Positions 50,862-61,210 of a stretch of 64,000 nucleotides of DNA are shown here, piece by piece (position 1 is the stretch's first letter; each line of letters starts with the position of its first letter). The position numbers and the translations under genes were made by a program. The DNA is from Bacteroidota bacterium (GTDB taxonomy: Bacteria; Bacteroidota; Bacteroidia; Chitinophagales; Chitinophagaceae). The DNA is taken from assembly GCA_018267915.1 (NCBI GenBank), contig JAFDXN010000058.1, forward strand, positions 169,278 through 233,277. Reading direction: 5' to 3'. The notes below the pieces were generated by a model. The model saw nothing but the letters and a program-made list of their open reading frames with translations. It was not told the origin of the DNA and searched no databases.

Positions 50862-53295
50862 TTTCCGAGGGTGCCTGCTTATTTTTCCTGAACAGCGGAT
50901 AAAAGGCGCCCAGGCAAATGCCAATCAGCAGAATACTGCTGATCAACCCGATCTTATTGCCTTTATTAAATGCAGGCGATGTAAAGCGGAATTCTATATT
51001 ATGCTGACCGGCAGGAATCCTGATACCTCTCAAAACATAGTCGGTGCGATAGACAGGTGTTTCTTTGCCGTCTACGAAGGCGTGCCAGTCCTTGTAATAA
51101 ATATCTGAAAACACGGCGAAACCGTCTTTACTATTACTAGACTTGTAGGCGATGTTGTCAAGTCCATATTTTGCGAGGGTAACGGTTGCCGAGCTATCCT
51201 TAGCGATTGTACCGGTTAGCTGATCTTTGTACCGAGCACGCAAAACGGCTGTGTTCAAGGGTTCGAAGGCACCGGCAACTTTGGCTGTATCGCCAATCTT
51301 ACCGGCGTTGAGCGCGCTCATTTCGTCGTCTGCGGTATTGGCCCATTTTATCTCGTTGACAAACCAGGCATTGCCACAAGCCTCTCGGTTCAATTGCACA
51401 CCGGGTTCCCCGCCCTTCACCGGAAAGATAAAATACTTTGTGTTGAGCATATTCAGCACTTGCGCATTTACATTTCCCGTCTTGAAATCCATTTGCCTAT
51501 CGATGAGGTCCTGGTATATTTCAAGTTTAGCAGGGTTATAACCGCCAATGCATTTGTGGTAGTATGCCTGCATGGCGTCGTTGTAGATATCCCTGGTCAC
51601 ATCCATGACACGATAGTAAGGGTCCTTGTCCTGCAAGATCTGCTCATCAACCTTTCGCTTCTGGAAATTAGCTTCATAATCGGACTCATCCTGGTATTTC
51701 TCCGAGTTAAGATAGTTACTATCCACACGCAAGAGATCGGCCGCAACCAACACGCCAATGCCAATTATCAGTACGTTGGCCTTTACCTTATTTTTGATAT
51801 AGGCCCAGATGAGGGCTGCCGCTACCAATATAAACGCTGCACTGGTGAGGGCGCTTTTCATAGCATAAGAGGCGCGATCTTCCCTGAGCGCATCAACGAT
51901 TTCCTTCTGGTAACGCGCATCGGCCTGGTGATTGGTATAAGAAAAGAACATGCTACCGCCGAAGGCTAACAGAAGACAAAGACCAGCAGTGATACCGGCT
52001 GCAATCTTTAGCATTTTCCAAAGCTCTTCCTTCGTCACTTTGTCTGTAACGATATCGTTAAGCGCCCATAAGGCCATGAGAGGGAACATTAATTCGGGAA
52101 TGACCAGCACCATGGTGGGCGTTCTGAACTTATTAAGCATTGGCAAGGTATCAAACAGGAAATAATTGAGCGCCGCAAAATTCTTACCCCATGACATCGT
52201 GACGGCCAATATGCAGACAGCGAGTATCCACCATTTATGCCTGCTCCTGACAACCATGAGGCTGAGCACAAAAAGAAAGCAGATAACAGCACCAAAGTAA
52301 ACAGGCCCGGCAAGAAAAGGCTGAGGACCCCAATACATGGGCGCACCACCAATTTGCCCGCCGGTGAGCTCTGATAATTTTGGCGCTGCGTCAGCAGGTT
52401 CATCGGAAGAGCCCCCGTAGAGAAAAGGTACTAAAAACGAAAAGGTTTCGCCCACCCCATTGCTCCAGAGAAAAGCGTAATCTTTATCCAGCCCCCCGTT
52501 TTTTTTGCCTTTATCATGCCCCGATAATTCGCTTGTACCTCCACGCATGGTCTCTTTAGCGAAATCGGCCGTTGAAAGGAGACCCGGGGCAGCAGTACCC
52601 AAGGCGATGACAGCCGTTACAAGTGACACGGCTGAAGCTATGAAGAACTGTTTTAGCGTCTTATCCTTTAAAGCGGTAATGAACAGGCTGATAAGCATAA
52701 AGAAAATAACGATCATCAGGTAGTAGGTAACCTGGTAGTGACCATTGCCTATGAGAAGCGCAAGGGAGATGCCCAAAAGGGGAATACCCGTCCACCATCG
52801 GGCGCGATAAATGAGCAAAAGACCGGCAATCACTGCCGGCATATAGCCAATAGAGAACATTTCCGTCTCATGACCGGCAACGATGATACCCACGTTAAAA
52901 GTGGAAAAGGCATAAGCTACCGCCCCAATGGCACTCAACCATTTATTGACATTGAGCACGCGCATGAGGATGAAAAAACAAAGCATGGCCAGGAAAAGAA
53001 AGTGGGCAGGCTTAGCGAAAATGCCTACAATAAAAGTTTGTATAGCATATATATAGTTGTTGGAGCCGGGCAGATAATAGGTAAAAGTTGGCATGCCGCC
53101 GAACATACTGTTGCTCCACATAACGTCCTCGCCCGTCTTTTCGTGCCACTCTCTACCCTCCTGCGACATAGCAATCCAGGAAATCGTATCGCCCATTAGC
53201 AGCTTTTTGCCCTGCAGTGCCGGGTAACAATAAATAAGGGCCAGAACTGCAAAACCTACAATTATGAGGATCTCGTGCAAGTATTTTTTGAGCAT
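50854..53295 (-). CDS. YfhO-family membrane protein
   Basis: The 813-residue protein has about 13 transmembrane helices and a large extracytoplasmic region around residues 510-690, and PALQGKKLLMGDTISWIAMS with MFGGMPTFTYYLPGSNNYIY near the N-terminus. It matches YfhO/GT-C-like proteins, where an aspartate in the first loop (MGDTIS) is typical of GT-C enzymes. YfhO of Gram-positive bacteria glycosylates lipoteichoic acid; here transfer of sugars to an envelope glycan is inferred. It is the first gene of the overlapping operon. Confidence 0.87.
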   Translation of the reverse strand: MLKKYLHEILIIVGFAVLALIYCYPALQGKKLLMGDTISWIAMSQEGREWHEKTGEDVMWSNSMFGGMPTFTYYLPGSNNYIYAIQTFIVGIFAKPAHFLFLAMLCFFILMRVLNVNKWLSAIGAVAYAFSTFNVGIIVAGHETEMFSIGYMPAVIAGLLLIYRARWWTGIPLLGISLALLIGNGHYQVTYYLMIVIFFMLISLFITALKDKTLKQFFIASAVSLVTAVIALGTAAPGLLSTADFAKETMRGGTSELSGHDKGKKNGGLDKDYAFLWSNGVGETFSFLVPFLYGGSSDEPADAAPKLSELTGGQIGGAPMYWGPQPFLAGPVYFGAVICFLFVLSLMVVRSRHKWWILAVCILAVTMSWGKNFAALNYFLFDTLPMLNKFRTPTMVLVIPELMFPLMALWALNDIVTDKVTKEELWKMLKIAAGITAGLCLLLAFGGSMFFSYTNHQADARYQKEIVDALREDRASYAMKSALTSAAFILVAAALIWAYIKNKVKANVLIIGIGVLVAADLLRVDSNYLNSEKYQDESDYEANFQKRKVDEQILQDKDPYYRVMDVTRDIYNDAMQAYYHKCIGGYNPAKLEIYQDLIDRQMDFKTGNVNAQVLNMLNTKYFIFPVKGGEPGVQLNREACGNAWFVNEIKWANTADDEMSALNAGKIGDTAKVAGAFEPLNTAVLRARYKDQLTGTIAKDSSATVTLAKYGLDNIAYKSSNSKDGFAVFSDIYYKDWHAFVDGKETPVYRTDYVLRGIRIPAGQHNIEFRFTSPAFNKGNKIGLISSILLIGICLGAFYPLFRKNKQAPSENE

Positions 53296-53314
53296 AAGTT
53301 GCGCTTTAATGAAA

Positions 53315-53322
53315 CAAAAATA
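53315..53322 (-). promoter_or_regulatory. -7 promoter box (TATTTTTG) of the YfhO operon
   Basis: The minus-strand TATTTTTG fits TAnnTTTG 19 bases before the ATG at 53295. Confidence 0.6.
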
Positions 53323-53462
53323 GGGGTTCTATTTACTTATGAAAGGATGGACGGAAAAAAAGCAAGTGACGGCAAACGGTTCCTTGAAGCGAATGCATGT
53401 TGGGTAACCCGATCTCACATGCTGCAAAATAATATACCTTGATAAATATGCTCTTTAGGGCT

Positions 53463-53470
53463 TACATTTG
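53463..53470 (+). promoter_or_regulatory. -7 promoter box (TACATTTG) of the 2-oxoacid dehydrogenase gene
   Basis: TACATTTG fits TAnnTTTG 12 bases before the ATG at 53483 and supports that start over the TTG at 53468, which lies inside the box. Confidence 0.65.
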
Positions 53471-53482
53471 CGCCTACCAAAT

Positions 53483-55537
53483 ATGCTTCCTAAGGAACTA
53501 CTGCTAAAGGCATACCGTTTGATGATGACAGCCAAAGCCATGGCTGAAATATATGACGCAAACCGCCAGGTTTGCAAATACGTGCATAGCACATCGCGCG
53601 GACATGAGGCAATACAGTTGGCTACCGGCTTTTTGCTGAAGCCCTGCGATTTTGTGAGCCCTTATTACCGGGACGAGAGCCTGATGCTGGGCATGGGTTA
53701 CCGACCTTACGAACTGATGCTGCAACTGCTCGCCAAAGGCGATGACCCTTTTACAGGAGGCAGGGAATACTATAATCATCCCAACATCCGGAGAGACAAT
53801 TATCCGAAGATCATACACCAAAGCAGTGCGACGGGCATGCAGGCCATACCGACTACCGGCATTGCGCAGGGAATACAATATATAGAAAAGCAAAATTTAA
53901 TAGACTACCCCACTCCACCAGTTGTAGTATGCTCACTGGGAGACGGCAGCGTAACTGAAGGCGAAGTGAGCGAGGCATTCCAGTTTGCTGTATTGCACCA
54001 GCTGCCGATGATCTACCTGGTGCAGGATAATGACTGGGGCATCTCGGTGAGCAGCGATGAGGCAAGAACCATGGATGCCTACGAGTTTGCGGGAGGCTTT
54101 AAGGGAATGGAACGTGTGCGGATCAATGGCAGTGACTTTACCGACTCGTATAAGACGATGGAATATACCATCGACTGGGTGCGCCGCGAGAGGAAACCCA
54201 TACTGGTGCACGCAAAAGTTCCATTGCTGGGACACCACACATCGGGGGTAAGAAAGGAATGGTACCGAACACCCGAAGATCTAGCCAAGCACGCGGTAGA
54301 CGATCCCGGGCCGAAACTGAGAAAATTATTATTGCAGCAAAAGGGCATTACGGATGCTATGCTGGACGCCATAGAGCAGGAGGAGAAAGATTTTGTGGCG
54401 CGGGAATTTGAAGCCGCTGTGGCTGCGCCGGAACCTGATGCAAGCACGGTGACTGACCACGTGTTTGCCCCCTGCCCCGTGAAAGAAGAAAAGGGTAACG
54501 TCGCGCCGGCCGGGCGTGAGAAGGTGGTAATGGTAGATGCGGCTTTGCATGCCGTAGAGGAAATATTGCAGGACAACCCTGAGGCGCTGTTTTACGGGCA
54601 AGATGTGGGCAAAAGACTTGGAGGGGTGTTCCGTGAAGCGGCGACGCTTGCAGATAAGTTTGGTGATAACCGTGTATTCAATACCGCTATCCAAGAAGCG
54701 TATATAATCGGCTCTACAGTGGGTATGAGTGCGCTGGGACTGAAGCCCATAGTGGAGGTACAATTTGCAGATTACATCTATCCCGGTCTGAACCAACTGG
54801 TAACCGAAATAAGCAAATCGTGCTACCTGAGCTGTGGGAAATATCCTGTCTCGTGCGTATTGCGCGTACCTATCGGGGCTTATGGCGGCGGCGGACCCTA
54901 TCATAGCGGCAGTGTGGAAAGCACCCTGGCCACAATAAAGGGTATCAAGATAGCCTACCCCAGCAATGCTGCAGACATAAAAGGTATGATGAAGGCCGCC
55001 TTCCTGGACCCAAATCCTGTGGTGATGCTGGAGCATAAAGGACTATACTGGAGCAAGGTACCCGGCACGGAGGAAGCCAAAACCGTGGAGCCTGACAGGG
55101 ACTATGTATTACCGCTTGGCACGGGTAAGGTAGTGCTCGAGGCCAGCGAAGAAGCTGTAGACAATGGTGAGTCGCTATGCATCATTACTTATGGCATGGG
55201 CGTTTACTGGGCAAAGAATGCAGCCAAGCAATTCGCCGGACAGGTGGAAATCGTCGACATCCGCAGTATCTATCCCCTCGATGAAGACCTGATCTATAAT
55301 ACTGTTCGCAAGCACGGCAAGTGCATCGTTTTGACCGAGGAGCAATTGCGCAATTCATTTTGCGAAGCCCTTGCGGGACGCATTGCCCAGCACTGCTTCA
55401 GCAGCCTAGATGCACCGGTGCAGACCATAGGTGCGCTGGACCTACCGGCAGTGCCTATGAACATGATATTGGAGGCAGCTATGCTGCCGAGCGCCGATAA
55501 AGTGGCCGCACGTATTGCGGAACTACTGAGTTGGTAA
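53483..55537 (+). CDS. 2-oxoisovalerate dehydrogenase E1, fused alpha and beta
   Basis: The start at ATG 53483 gives 684 residues. The N-terminal ~330 residues are the E1 alpha part with GDGSVTEGEVSEAFQFAVLH near residue 155, the thiamine-diphosphate motif with DNDWGISVSSDE, and GHHTSGVRKEWYRTPED as phosphorylation-loop counterpart. The rest is E1 beta: FYGQDVGKRLGGVFREA, FNTAIQEAYIIGSTVGMSA with the Glu and GAYGGGGPYHSGSVES. It decarboxylates branched-chain 2-oxoacids and passes the acyl group to E2. Such one-chain fusions are common in Bacteroidota; E2 and E3 are not in the window. Confidence 0.92.
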   Translation: MLPKELLLKAYRLMMTAKAMAEIYDANRQVCKYVHSTSRGHEAIQLATGFLLKPCDFVSPYYRDESLMLGMGYRPYELMLQLLAKGDDPFTGGREYYNHPNIRRDNYPKIIHQSSATGMQAIPTTGIAQGIQYIEKQNLIDYPTPPVVVCSLGDGSVTEGEVSEAFQFAVLHQLPMIYLVQDNDWGISVSSDEARTMDAYEFAGGFKGMERVRINGSDFTDSYKTMEYTIDWVRRERKPILVHAKVPLLGHHTSGVRKEWYRTPEDLAKHAVDDPGPKLRKLLLQQKGITDAMLDAIEQEEKDFVAREFEAAVAAPEPDASTVTDHVFAPCPVKEEKGNVAPAGREKVVMVDAALHAVEEILQDNPEALFYGQDVGKRLGGVFREAATLADKFGDNRVFNTAIQEAYIIGSTVGMSALGLKPIVEVQFADYIYPGLNQLVTEISKSCYLSCGKYPVSCVLRVPIGAYGGGGPYHSGSVESTLATIKGIKIAYPSNAADIKGMMKAAFLDPNPVVMLEHKGLYWSKVPGTEEAKTVEPDRDYVLPLGTGKVVLEASEEAVDNGESLCIITYGMGVYWAKNAAKQFAGQVEIVDIRSIYPLDEDLIYNTVRKHGKCIVLTEEQLRNSFCEALAGRIAQHCFSSLDAPVQTIGALDLPAVPMNMILEAAMLPSADKVAARIAELLSW

Positions 55538-55572
55538 GGCTAACCTGTTCCTTTCCTACAATCTCAAAACAG

Positions 55573-55737
55573 TCAAGGCTGTGTAATATGGTGCTTCCTG
55601 CGCTTACGGGCAGCGTTCCAGGCTGTAAACCTGCCATACAAATAACTGCCACCTTTCAATAACACCACTAAAAGGACAAGCGGGATAAGGAAGCCCATCC
55701 AATTGCCGCCCGGGCCTGCTAAAAGAATTGTGAGCAT
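55573..55737 (-). CDS. small membrane protein
   Basis: A 54-residue frame with ATG at 55737 and TGA at 55573 encodes one transmembrane helix (WMGFLIPLVLLVVLLKG) followed by a strongly basic, cytoplasm-facing tail (WNAARKRRKHHITQP). Composition is clearly protein-like and it fills an otherwise empty gap between the E1 gene and the subtilase. No family is recognised. Confidence 0.6.
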   Translation of the reverse strand: MLTILLAGPGGNWMGFLIPLVLLVVLLKGGSYLYGRFTAWNAARKRRKHHITQP

Positions 55738-55781
55738 AAAATGAATGTTTAGGTAAATACAAGTTACATAAATTTATCTTA

Positions 55782-58700
55782 TCACCAGCAAATTACCTTG
55801 TAAACATGTCTTTTGTCGCCTATGTAGAGCTTGACGAAATAGACGCCGCTACCCGGCCTAAAGAGGGCAATATGCGTGGTATTGTTGTACGACGTTGCAG
55901 TGAATGAATTCTTATAAACCAGTTTGCCTATCTCGTTCGTGACAGCCACCTGCATTTCAGTACCTGCATTGGCCGCCCAGTTGATGTAGATATTGCCGTC
56001 GTGAACAGGATTGGGATAGACAACAGCTTCTTTGTCGCTGATCCAGTCGACGCGGCGGGTAGCTGAATAAAAAGCCTTACCATCCACGAGCGTATATCTT
56101 AGTCTATAGAATGCCGATCCACCTTCGGCCACGACGGGGGTATCAACGTAGCTATAAGTAGCAGGGGCCTGGTGCAAAGCAGTGACTGTATAAATCGGGT
56201 TGAATGAGGTGTCATTATAGGAACGCTGCAACTCATATTGACTTACCGATGTGTCGATATTTGAGGTCCACTCTGCTTTAACATGATCGTAGGTGATCTT
56301 GTAGGCATCGAAGCTGAGATAATCGGTGGCCAAATCGATAGTGCCGGTGGGACCACCATCGTTGAACCAGAACTCGGATAGAGCATTGACGTTCAGCTCT
56401 GCATAGTAGCCCTTATCGTAGGGTACCCATTTAACAGACGAGTACGGATAGTAAGTGTAAGTACCGCCAATATTATCGTTCAATGTACCGTTGATATTGG
56501 TTGTGTTCGGGTCACTGTATTTAGTGATGCCGAGGGAATATGCGTCGACAGGTTTTGAGCAAGAAGGACAGGAAGTGTCGCTGATCACAGCACGGAATTC
56601 GCTATCGAGTATGTAAAGCCTTACCCCGGTACTATTGCCGGGCTGTTGAGAGGGCGTTACGGTGTAATTGCGCGGGAAGAGATACTGGCTTGCCGAATTA
56701 TTGGCGACGCTACTGTGGGTATACATAGAGACAGTTGTGTTGCCGAGATCCTGGGCATTAGGCTGAACGTCCACAAGAATGCCTGTACCGGAAACAAAGG
56801 GCATCCATTGATTGCCTGTTACGTTTTGCTCCACAGGCCCGACTGAAGGACCATCGTATACAGGGTTTAACAGGTCGAAGATATGGATGTCGTCTATAGC
56901 CAGGCCTTCGCGTGTGGTGCCCTGATCGGAACGAAAGCTGAAGCGCAGGCGAATGGGCTGCGACCCAACAGGCAAGGGAATAGATGCTACATGCCAACGA
57001 GTATCGTTCTGTAAATTCCAGAGCTGAAAGTTCTGTTCATTATACCAGTTGGTGCCCTGCCCGTTCAGTCCAAGAAGCGACCAGTTAAAGCCATCGAAGG
57101 AATACTCAACAATGGCTGCATCGCAAAGTGTGCCGCCACAGTTTTCAATATCAGAAGCCATGCTGAAGCTGAGCATAGGATGCGATAAAGATGAAATATC
57201 GAAACAAGGCGAATACAAAAACGATGTCTCCAGGTTATTGTACAAACCAGTCAAATTAGTCTTCCAGGCCTTTGTGCCACTGGCTGCCTTATTGATCTTT
57301 GGTGCAGCGGGAGTTCCATATTGCCATGAATTATTGATGCCAGCACTATACCAAAAGCCATCGTTTGCCTCAAAGTTCTCGAGATACGGGAACAATGTGA
57401 CAAGCGGCTCGTTGTGGAATACATAGTTGGCAATGGTATCATTTGCAAGATAGTCATCTCCGGGAGCCACGAGCCAAACATTCAGGGTATGCGCACCCTG
57501 GGCTGTGAGTTGCATCGTTTGGGTAAAGGTGTAGTCAATTGTATCTTTTCCAGCAATAGAAGGGATGCTTTCGGATACCACGGGACCATTATCGAGCCTA
57601 TAATAGACTGCGACATTGTTTTGAACAACATTGACGCTGTTGTATATCCGGACAGTGAGGGGAACACTAGCACCCAAGCCACACTCTACAGCAGAAGGAT
57701 TGACGACAGATAATAACTGTACGTCGTGCCCGATGATGTACATCCTGAAGTTGTCAATAGTCATACCAGATCCATAGCCCTTCATCGCAATGAGGTTTGT
57801 ATCGTGCTGGCCGATGCGCAACTGTAAAGCCGGGCCAAAATTCTGTGCGCAGGTTTTCAATGCGTCGGTAAGGGAAAGTGTGCCGGAGTTATAGACCTGG
57901 CCTGGTATAGAAGCCGTATCGAAGGTCTTTATGATGATCCATGGCAAATTAGCATTGTCCGCGGCACGCACTGCAACATCGTTGCCTTGCAGGAATTTAG
58001 GCTTACCTGCAATCATATAGTCGTAGTCGACACGAATCTCGGTTGTGGCGGTGTCGTAGCCGGCAAGGTTAAAAGTTCCTATCAGATAGTTTTGAGCGCC
58101 GGGCATATTTATATTGGCATCCATACTTATGGAACGTGTGCCGAAAATCGTAATGCTATCGTTGACAAAGCTCCGTAAACGAGCTGTGTCCGGGGAAGTA
58201 TTCGCATAATCCCAATGCTCGCTTGGCGCGATACCCATTGAGTCGCGGACGAGTGTAAGCGCAGACATAGCATCAAAGCCATCTATAAAGGGGGTCGCGA
58301 GGTTGATAGGCGCATTGTTCAATTGCCGGACCACCTTGATCGCCGTGTCGTTCTGTGCGACGGGATCAATGGCCGCAAGGTTCTTAATAGCTACCTGCAA
58401 TGTGTAAGTGCCTACAGCAGAGAGATCCAATCCAGAAGGGATACTGATAATTGTATCAGCATTTGCTGCTAAAGTGAATGTGGAGTTGTAGGCTTGCCAT
58501 GGACCGGCGTTCAAACTATATAGGAATTGGTAGTTAGCACATGGTACATCGTCAAGGTTGCGCACACGCACCTGCATGCCAACTGCATTTCCCAGTTCGC
58601 TATTGGCGAATTTGCGGCCGCTAACCGGCGACACGATCTCCTGTATCGCAAGGTCGCCATTCGAGAAGTTGCCGGCGCATGTGCCGCTACCGGGCGTGCG

Positions 58701-61124
58701 ATATACAGCGATGCTGCGATAGCCACCAATTCCGTCAATTATGGGGCGAATAGCCAAATAATAAGTGCTATCGGGAGACAAACCCTGCAGTGTATAGTTC
58801 GTTGCGCCAACAGTATCAATGGAGACCATGACCGCGCCTATCTTGCGCATCACTTCGTATGTTGCGGCATTAGGCACAGCGTCCCAATTTACACGCATGT
58901 AACCGGGACACTGTATAGAATCGAGACGCAGCTGCGGCATAGGATTAATGGCGAAGGTGCCTGAAACAGACGATTCTGCAGTATTGTTTCTTTGCAGCAA
59001 TATCTTACATCTTCCAGAACTGATATTAGGAACTGCCCAGGTGTAGTACCTCCGGCCAGACGGGATATTGTTATCGATAAGGTTCCAATTGTTACCGTTA
59101 TCTGTCGAGTACTGAAGTGTAAAGGCATTAGCATCGTCAGAAGCCTCCCAATAGATGCGCATAGAATCATTTGCCAACGCGGTGCTTTGTGTCATGGGCC
59201 AGGCAAGCTTTACGCCTTGCGGTACAAAATCATAAGCCAGCACATAGTCCTGGGCGCCTGTTGGTTGATCATATCCAAACACTTTCGCGGTATAGGAGCC
59301 TGCTACCGGATTATTGATGGTGACCTGTTCGCAGTTATTGAGGTGGTCCTCCCCTTCTATCGCATTATTGAGAATGTTGGGCGGTGCCGGGTCCAGTATT
59401 AATGGCTTATGTACGGCAGATGCAGGATCCTGAACAGTTAGATCGAGGTCGTTGATGAGTTGTTTAGCACTTAAGGGACTGGCAGCAGCGTCGTGCCAAT
59501 AGAGCATTACTTTGAGCTGAGCTGTATTGGCAGGCACATTAATATTTATACTCTGCTGGTTGCCTTCAGTAATGGTATTGGTGGTATAACGATTACTGTC
59601 GAGTATCTGAAGTGAGCGCTGCAGGTTCAGGAAGCCGAATCCAAATCTATAGTCGGGGCCGGGGTTGCCGATATCGTTAGCACCGTTGAGAATAATTGTC
59701 TTCAAGATATCGGAACGTGGATCGTTATTAGCATGCAACTGTTTGTAACGCTGCGCAAGAAGAAGTGAAGCACCGGCCACCTGCGGGGAAGACATGCTTG
59801 TGCCGCCAGCTGTGAGGTAAGCGTTGTAATCGATCGTAGAAAAAACGTCTGCGCCATCTGCGGTGATATCCGGTCTTAGCCTGCCATCGTTCACCGGGCC
59901 CCGTGAGCCATCGGCGGCGTTTACGTAGAATTTTGTCGTGCTAGTGACCACAAGCACGTTTTTTGCCGGCTGGTAACCGCCGGTAACCGTGGCAAAGCCC
60001 TGGGGATAAGGAGGACGATTCAGATAGCCATCGTTGCCCGCTGCAAATACATGCAATACTGTGTTGTATTGGCGTGCCATGTTGTCCATAAGCTGCGCAT
60101 AGGCATCGTATGTGCCCGAATAACCAGTGTCACCGACGATGATGGCGTATGAATTGTTGGTTACCGTCATATTGTAATCCCTGTGGCAGAGTTCAGTGTT
60201 AGCCAGTATATTGTCGTACAAATGGTTTACGATCCTGGCATGTGGGGCGACGCCTTCGGCTTTAGAATCAACGATGCCTGCACCAGCGGCAATGCCGTTG
60301 ATGTGGACGCCGTGATGCGTGATATGCGCGGGGTTGTAGTTGATAATCCTGTCTTTCAGATCGGTGTGAAATATGCCGGATACATTGTCGCCAATGCCTA
60401 TTGTCATACCATCACCCAACAAGCCGTAGCCGCCGAGCAACAGAGGAGCGTTCGCAATCGCAACATTTTCCTGCGCCTTCGATTCTTTATCGAGAGGTTC
60501 ATTGTTGGTGGCCGGACTTATATATTGCAGCCCATACCAGGCAGCCAGCGCGGCGACCTTATCTGCAGGCAGGGACACACGATACATACCGAACTGTTCG
60601 AAATTTCCCGGGAGTATTGTTCCGCTAAAGGAGCTAATCAGCGTTTTAATAGCGGCCGGGTCAATGTCCTTAAAAAAGGTAAGCATTAAATCTACACTGG
60701 CCTTCGCCGTCGATAACTTCTTCCAGAGATAAGCGGGGATCTTCCATGCCCCTTGCATCGTGGTGATGCCGATAACGGATGGCCTATCGACATCTTTTAA
60801 GGCTACAGTAGGCTTCACCAAGGCTGTAAATGCTCTGTCACCGAGGTAATCTTTAATGTCTATTCCCGAACGGGACAGGACTGCCTTTTGGGCGGGCGTT
60901 GGGTTTAGGGTGAATGAGATGATCACCTGAACAGGAGTTTCGTCTTTTAGGTAAGAAACACTGTCCAGCCATTTTTGAGTATTGGTTGCCAGGTTGATCG
61001 TGCGGTCGCGCAAATGGACGATGCCGATGGGAGTTTTTTGCTGTGCCAATGAGCGAGCATAAAAGACCAGCGATAAGAGAATAATAGTCGTGTAGTGGAA
61101 TATGCTGTTTCTCGTGATCTGCAT
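55782..61124 (-). CDS. secreted S8 subtilisin-like protease with T9SS type A sorting domain
   Basis: The 1780-residue protein starts with a signal-like segment (FHYTTIILLSLVFYARSLAQ). The S8 catalytic domain (~225-520) has GIGDNVSGIFHTDL with Asp, HHGVHINGIAAG with His, FAAGNDGY with the oxyanion Asn, and TAGGTSMSSPQVAGASLLLA with Ser. It is followed by a beta-sandwich domain, a fibronectin-like segment, adhesion-type repeats and a MAM-like region (YSPCFDISSLSHPMLSFSMA), and ends in VYPNPVHDGNIYINWAAN ... GVYFVKLYIGDKRHVYKVICW, a T9SS type A sorting domain. It should be exported and anchored or released at the surface to degrade protein. It is the largest gene in the window. Confidence 0.92.
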   Translation of the reverse strand: MQITRNSIFHYTTIILLSLVFYARSLAQQKTPIGIVHLRDRTINLATNTQKWLDSVSYLKDETPVQVIISFTLNPTPAQKAVLSRSGIDIKDYLGDRAFTALVKPTVALKDVDRPSVIGITTMQGAWKIPAYLWKKLSTAKASVDLMLTFFKDIDPAAIKTLISSFSGTILPGNFEQFGMYRVSLPADKVAALAAWYGLQYISPATNNEPLDKESKAQENVAIANAPLLLGGYGLLGDGMTIGIGDNVSGIFHTDLKDRIINYNPAHITHHGVHINGIAAGAGIVDSKAEGVAPHARIVNHLYDNILANTELCHRDYNMTVTNNSYAIIVGDTGYSGTYDAYAQLMDNMARQYNTVLHVFAAGNDGYLNRPPYPQGFATVTGGYQPAKNVLVVTSTTKFYVNAADGSRGPVNDGRLRPDITADGADVFSTIDYNAYLTAGGTSMSSPQVAGASLLLAQRYKQLHANNDPRSDILKTIILNGANDIGNPGPDYRFGFGFLNLQRSLQILDSNRYTTNTITEGNQQSININVPANTAQLKVMLYWHDAAASPLSAKQLINDLDLTVQDPASAVHKPLILDPAPPNILNNAIEGEDHLNNCEQVTINNPVAGSYTAKVFGYDQPTGAQDYVLAYDFVPQGVKLAWPMTQSTALANDSMRIYWEASDDANAFTLQYSTDNGNNWNLIDNNIPSGRRYYTWAVPNISSGRCKILLQRNNTAESSVSGTFAINPMPQLRLDSIQCPGYMRVNWDAVPNAATYEVMRKIGAVMVSIDTVGATNYTLQGLSPDSTYYLAIRPIIDGIGGYRSIAVYRTPGSGTCAGNFSNGDLAIQEIVSPVSGRKFANSELGNAVGMQVRVRNLDDVPCANYQFLYSLNAGPWQAYNSTFTLAANADTIISIPSGLDLSAVGTYTLQVAIKNLAAIDPVAQNDTAIKVVRQLNNAPINLATPFIDGFDAMSALTLVRDSMGIAPSEHWDYANTSPDTARLRSFVNDSITIFGTRSISMDANINMPGAQNYLIGTFNLAGYDTATTEIRVDYDYMIAGKPKFLQGNDVAVRAADNANLPWIIIKTFDTASIPGQVYNSGTLSLTDALKTCAQNFGPALQLRIGQHDTNLIAMKGYGSGMTIDNFRMYIIGHDVQLLSVVNPSAVECGLGASVPLTVRIYNSVNVVQNNVAVYYRLDNGPVVSESIPSIAGKDTIDYTFTQTMQLTAQGAHTLNVWLVAPGDDYLANDTIANYVFHNEPLVTLFPYLENFEANDGFWYSAGINNSWQYGTPAAPKINKAASGTKAWKTNLTGLYNNLETSFLYSPCFDISSLSHPMLSFSMASDIENCGGTLCDAAIVEYSFDGFNWSLLGLNGQGTNWYNEQNFQLWNLQNDTRWHVASIPLPVGSQPIRLRFSFRSDQGTTREGLAIDDIHIFDLLNPVYDGPSVGPVEQNVTGNQWMPFVSGTGILVDVQPNAQDLGNTTVSMYTHSSVANNSASQYLFPRNYTVTPSQQPGNSTGVRLYILDSEFRAVISDTSCPSCSKPVDAYSLGITKYSDPNTTNINGTLNDNIGGTYTYYPYSSVKWVPYDKGYYAELNVNALSEFWFNDGGPTGTIDLATDYLSFDAYKITYDHVKAEWTSNIDTSVSQYELQRSYNDTSFNPIYTVTALHQAPATYSYVDTPVVAEGGSAFYRLRYTLVDGKAFYSATRRVDWISDKEAVVYPNPVHDGNIYINWAANAGTEMQVAVTNEIGKLVYKNSFTATSYNNTTHIALFRPGSGVYFVKLYIGDKRHVYKVICW

Positions 61125-61210
61125 AATAATACCTTGTACAGTAATAAAACTGCCCTAAATAGCCCTTATTGCACTCAACAAGTTAGCGAAAATTGAGGAA
61201 ACGGCCGCGT

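Noticed and set aside
60183..60689. 168-codon plus-strand frame opposite the subtilase
   Set aside because: The minus strand here encodes the S8 catalytic domain with intact motifs; the plus frame is a shadow.
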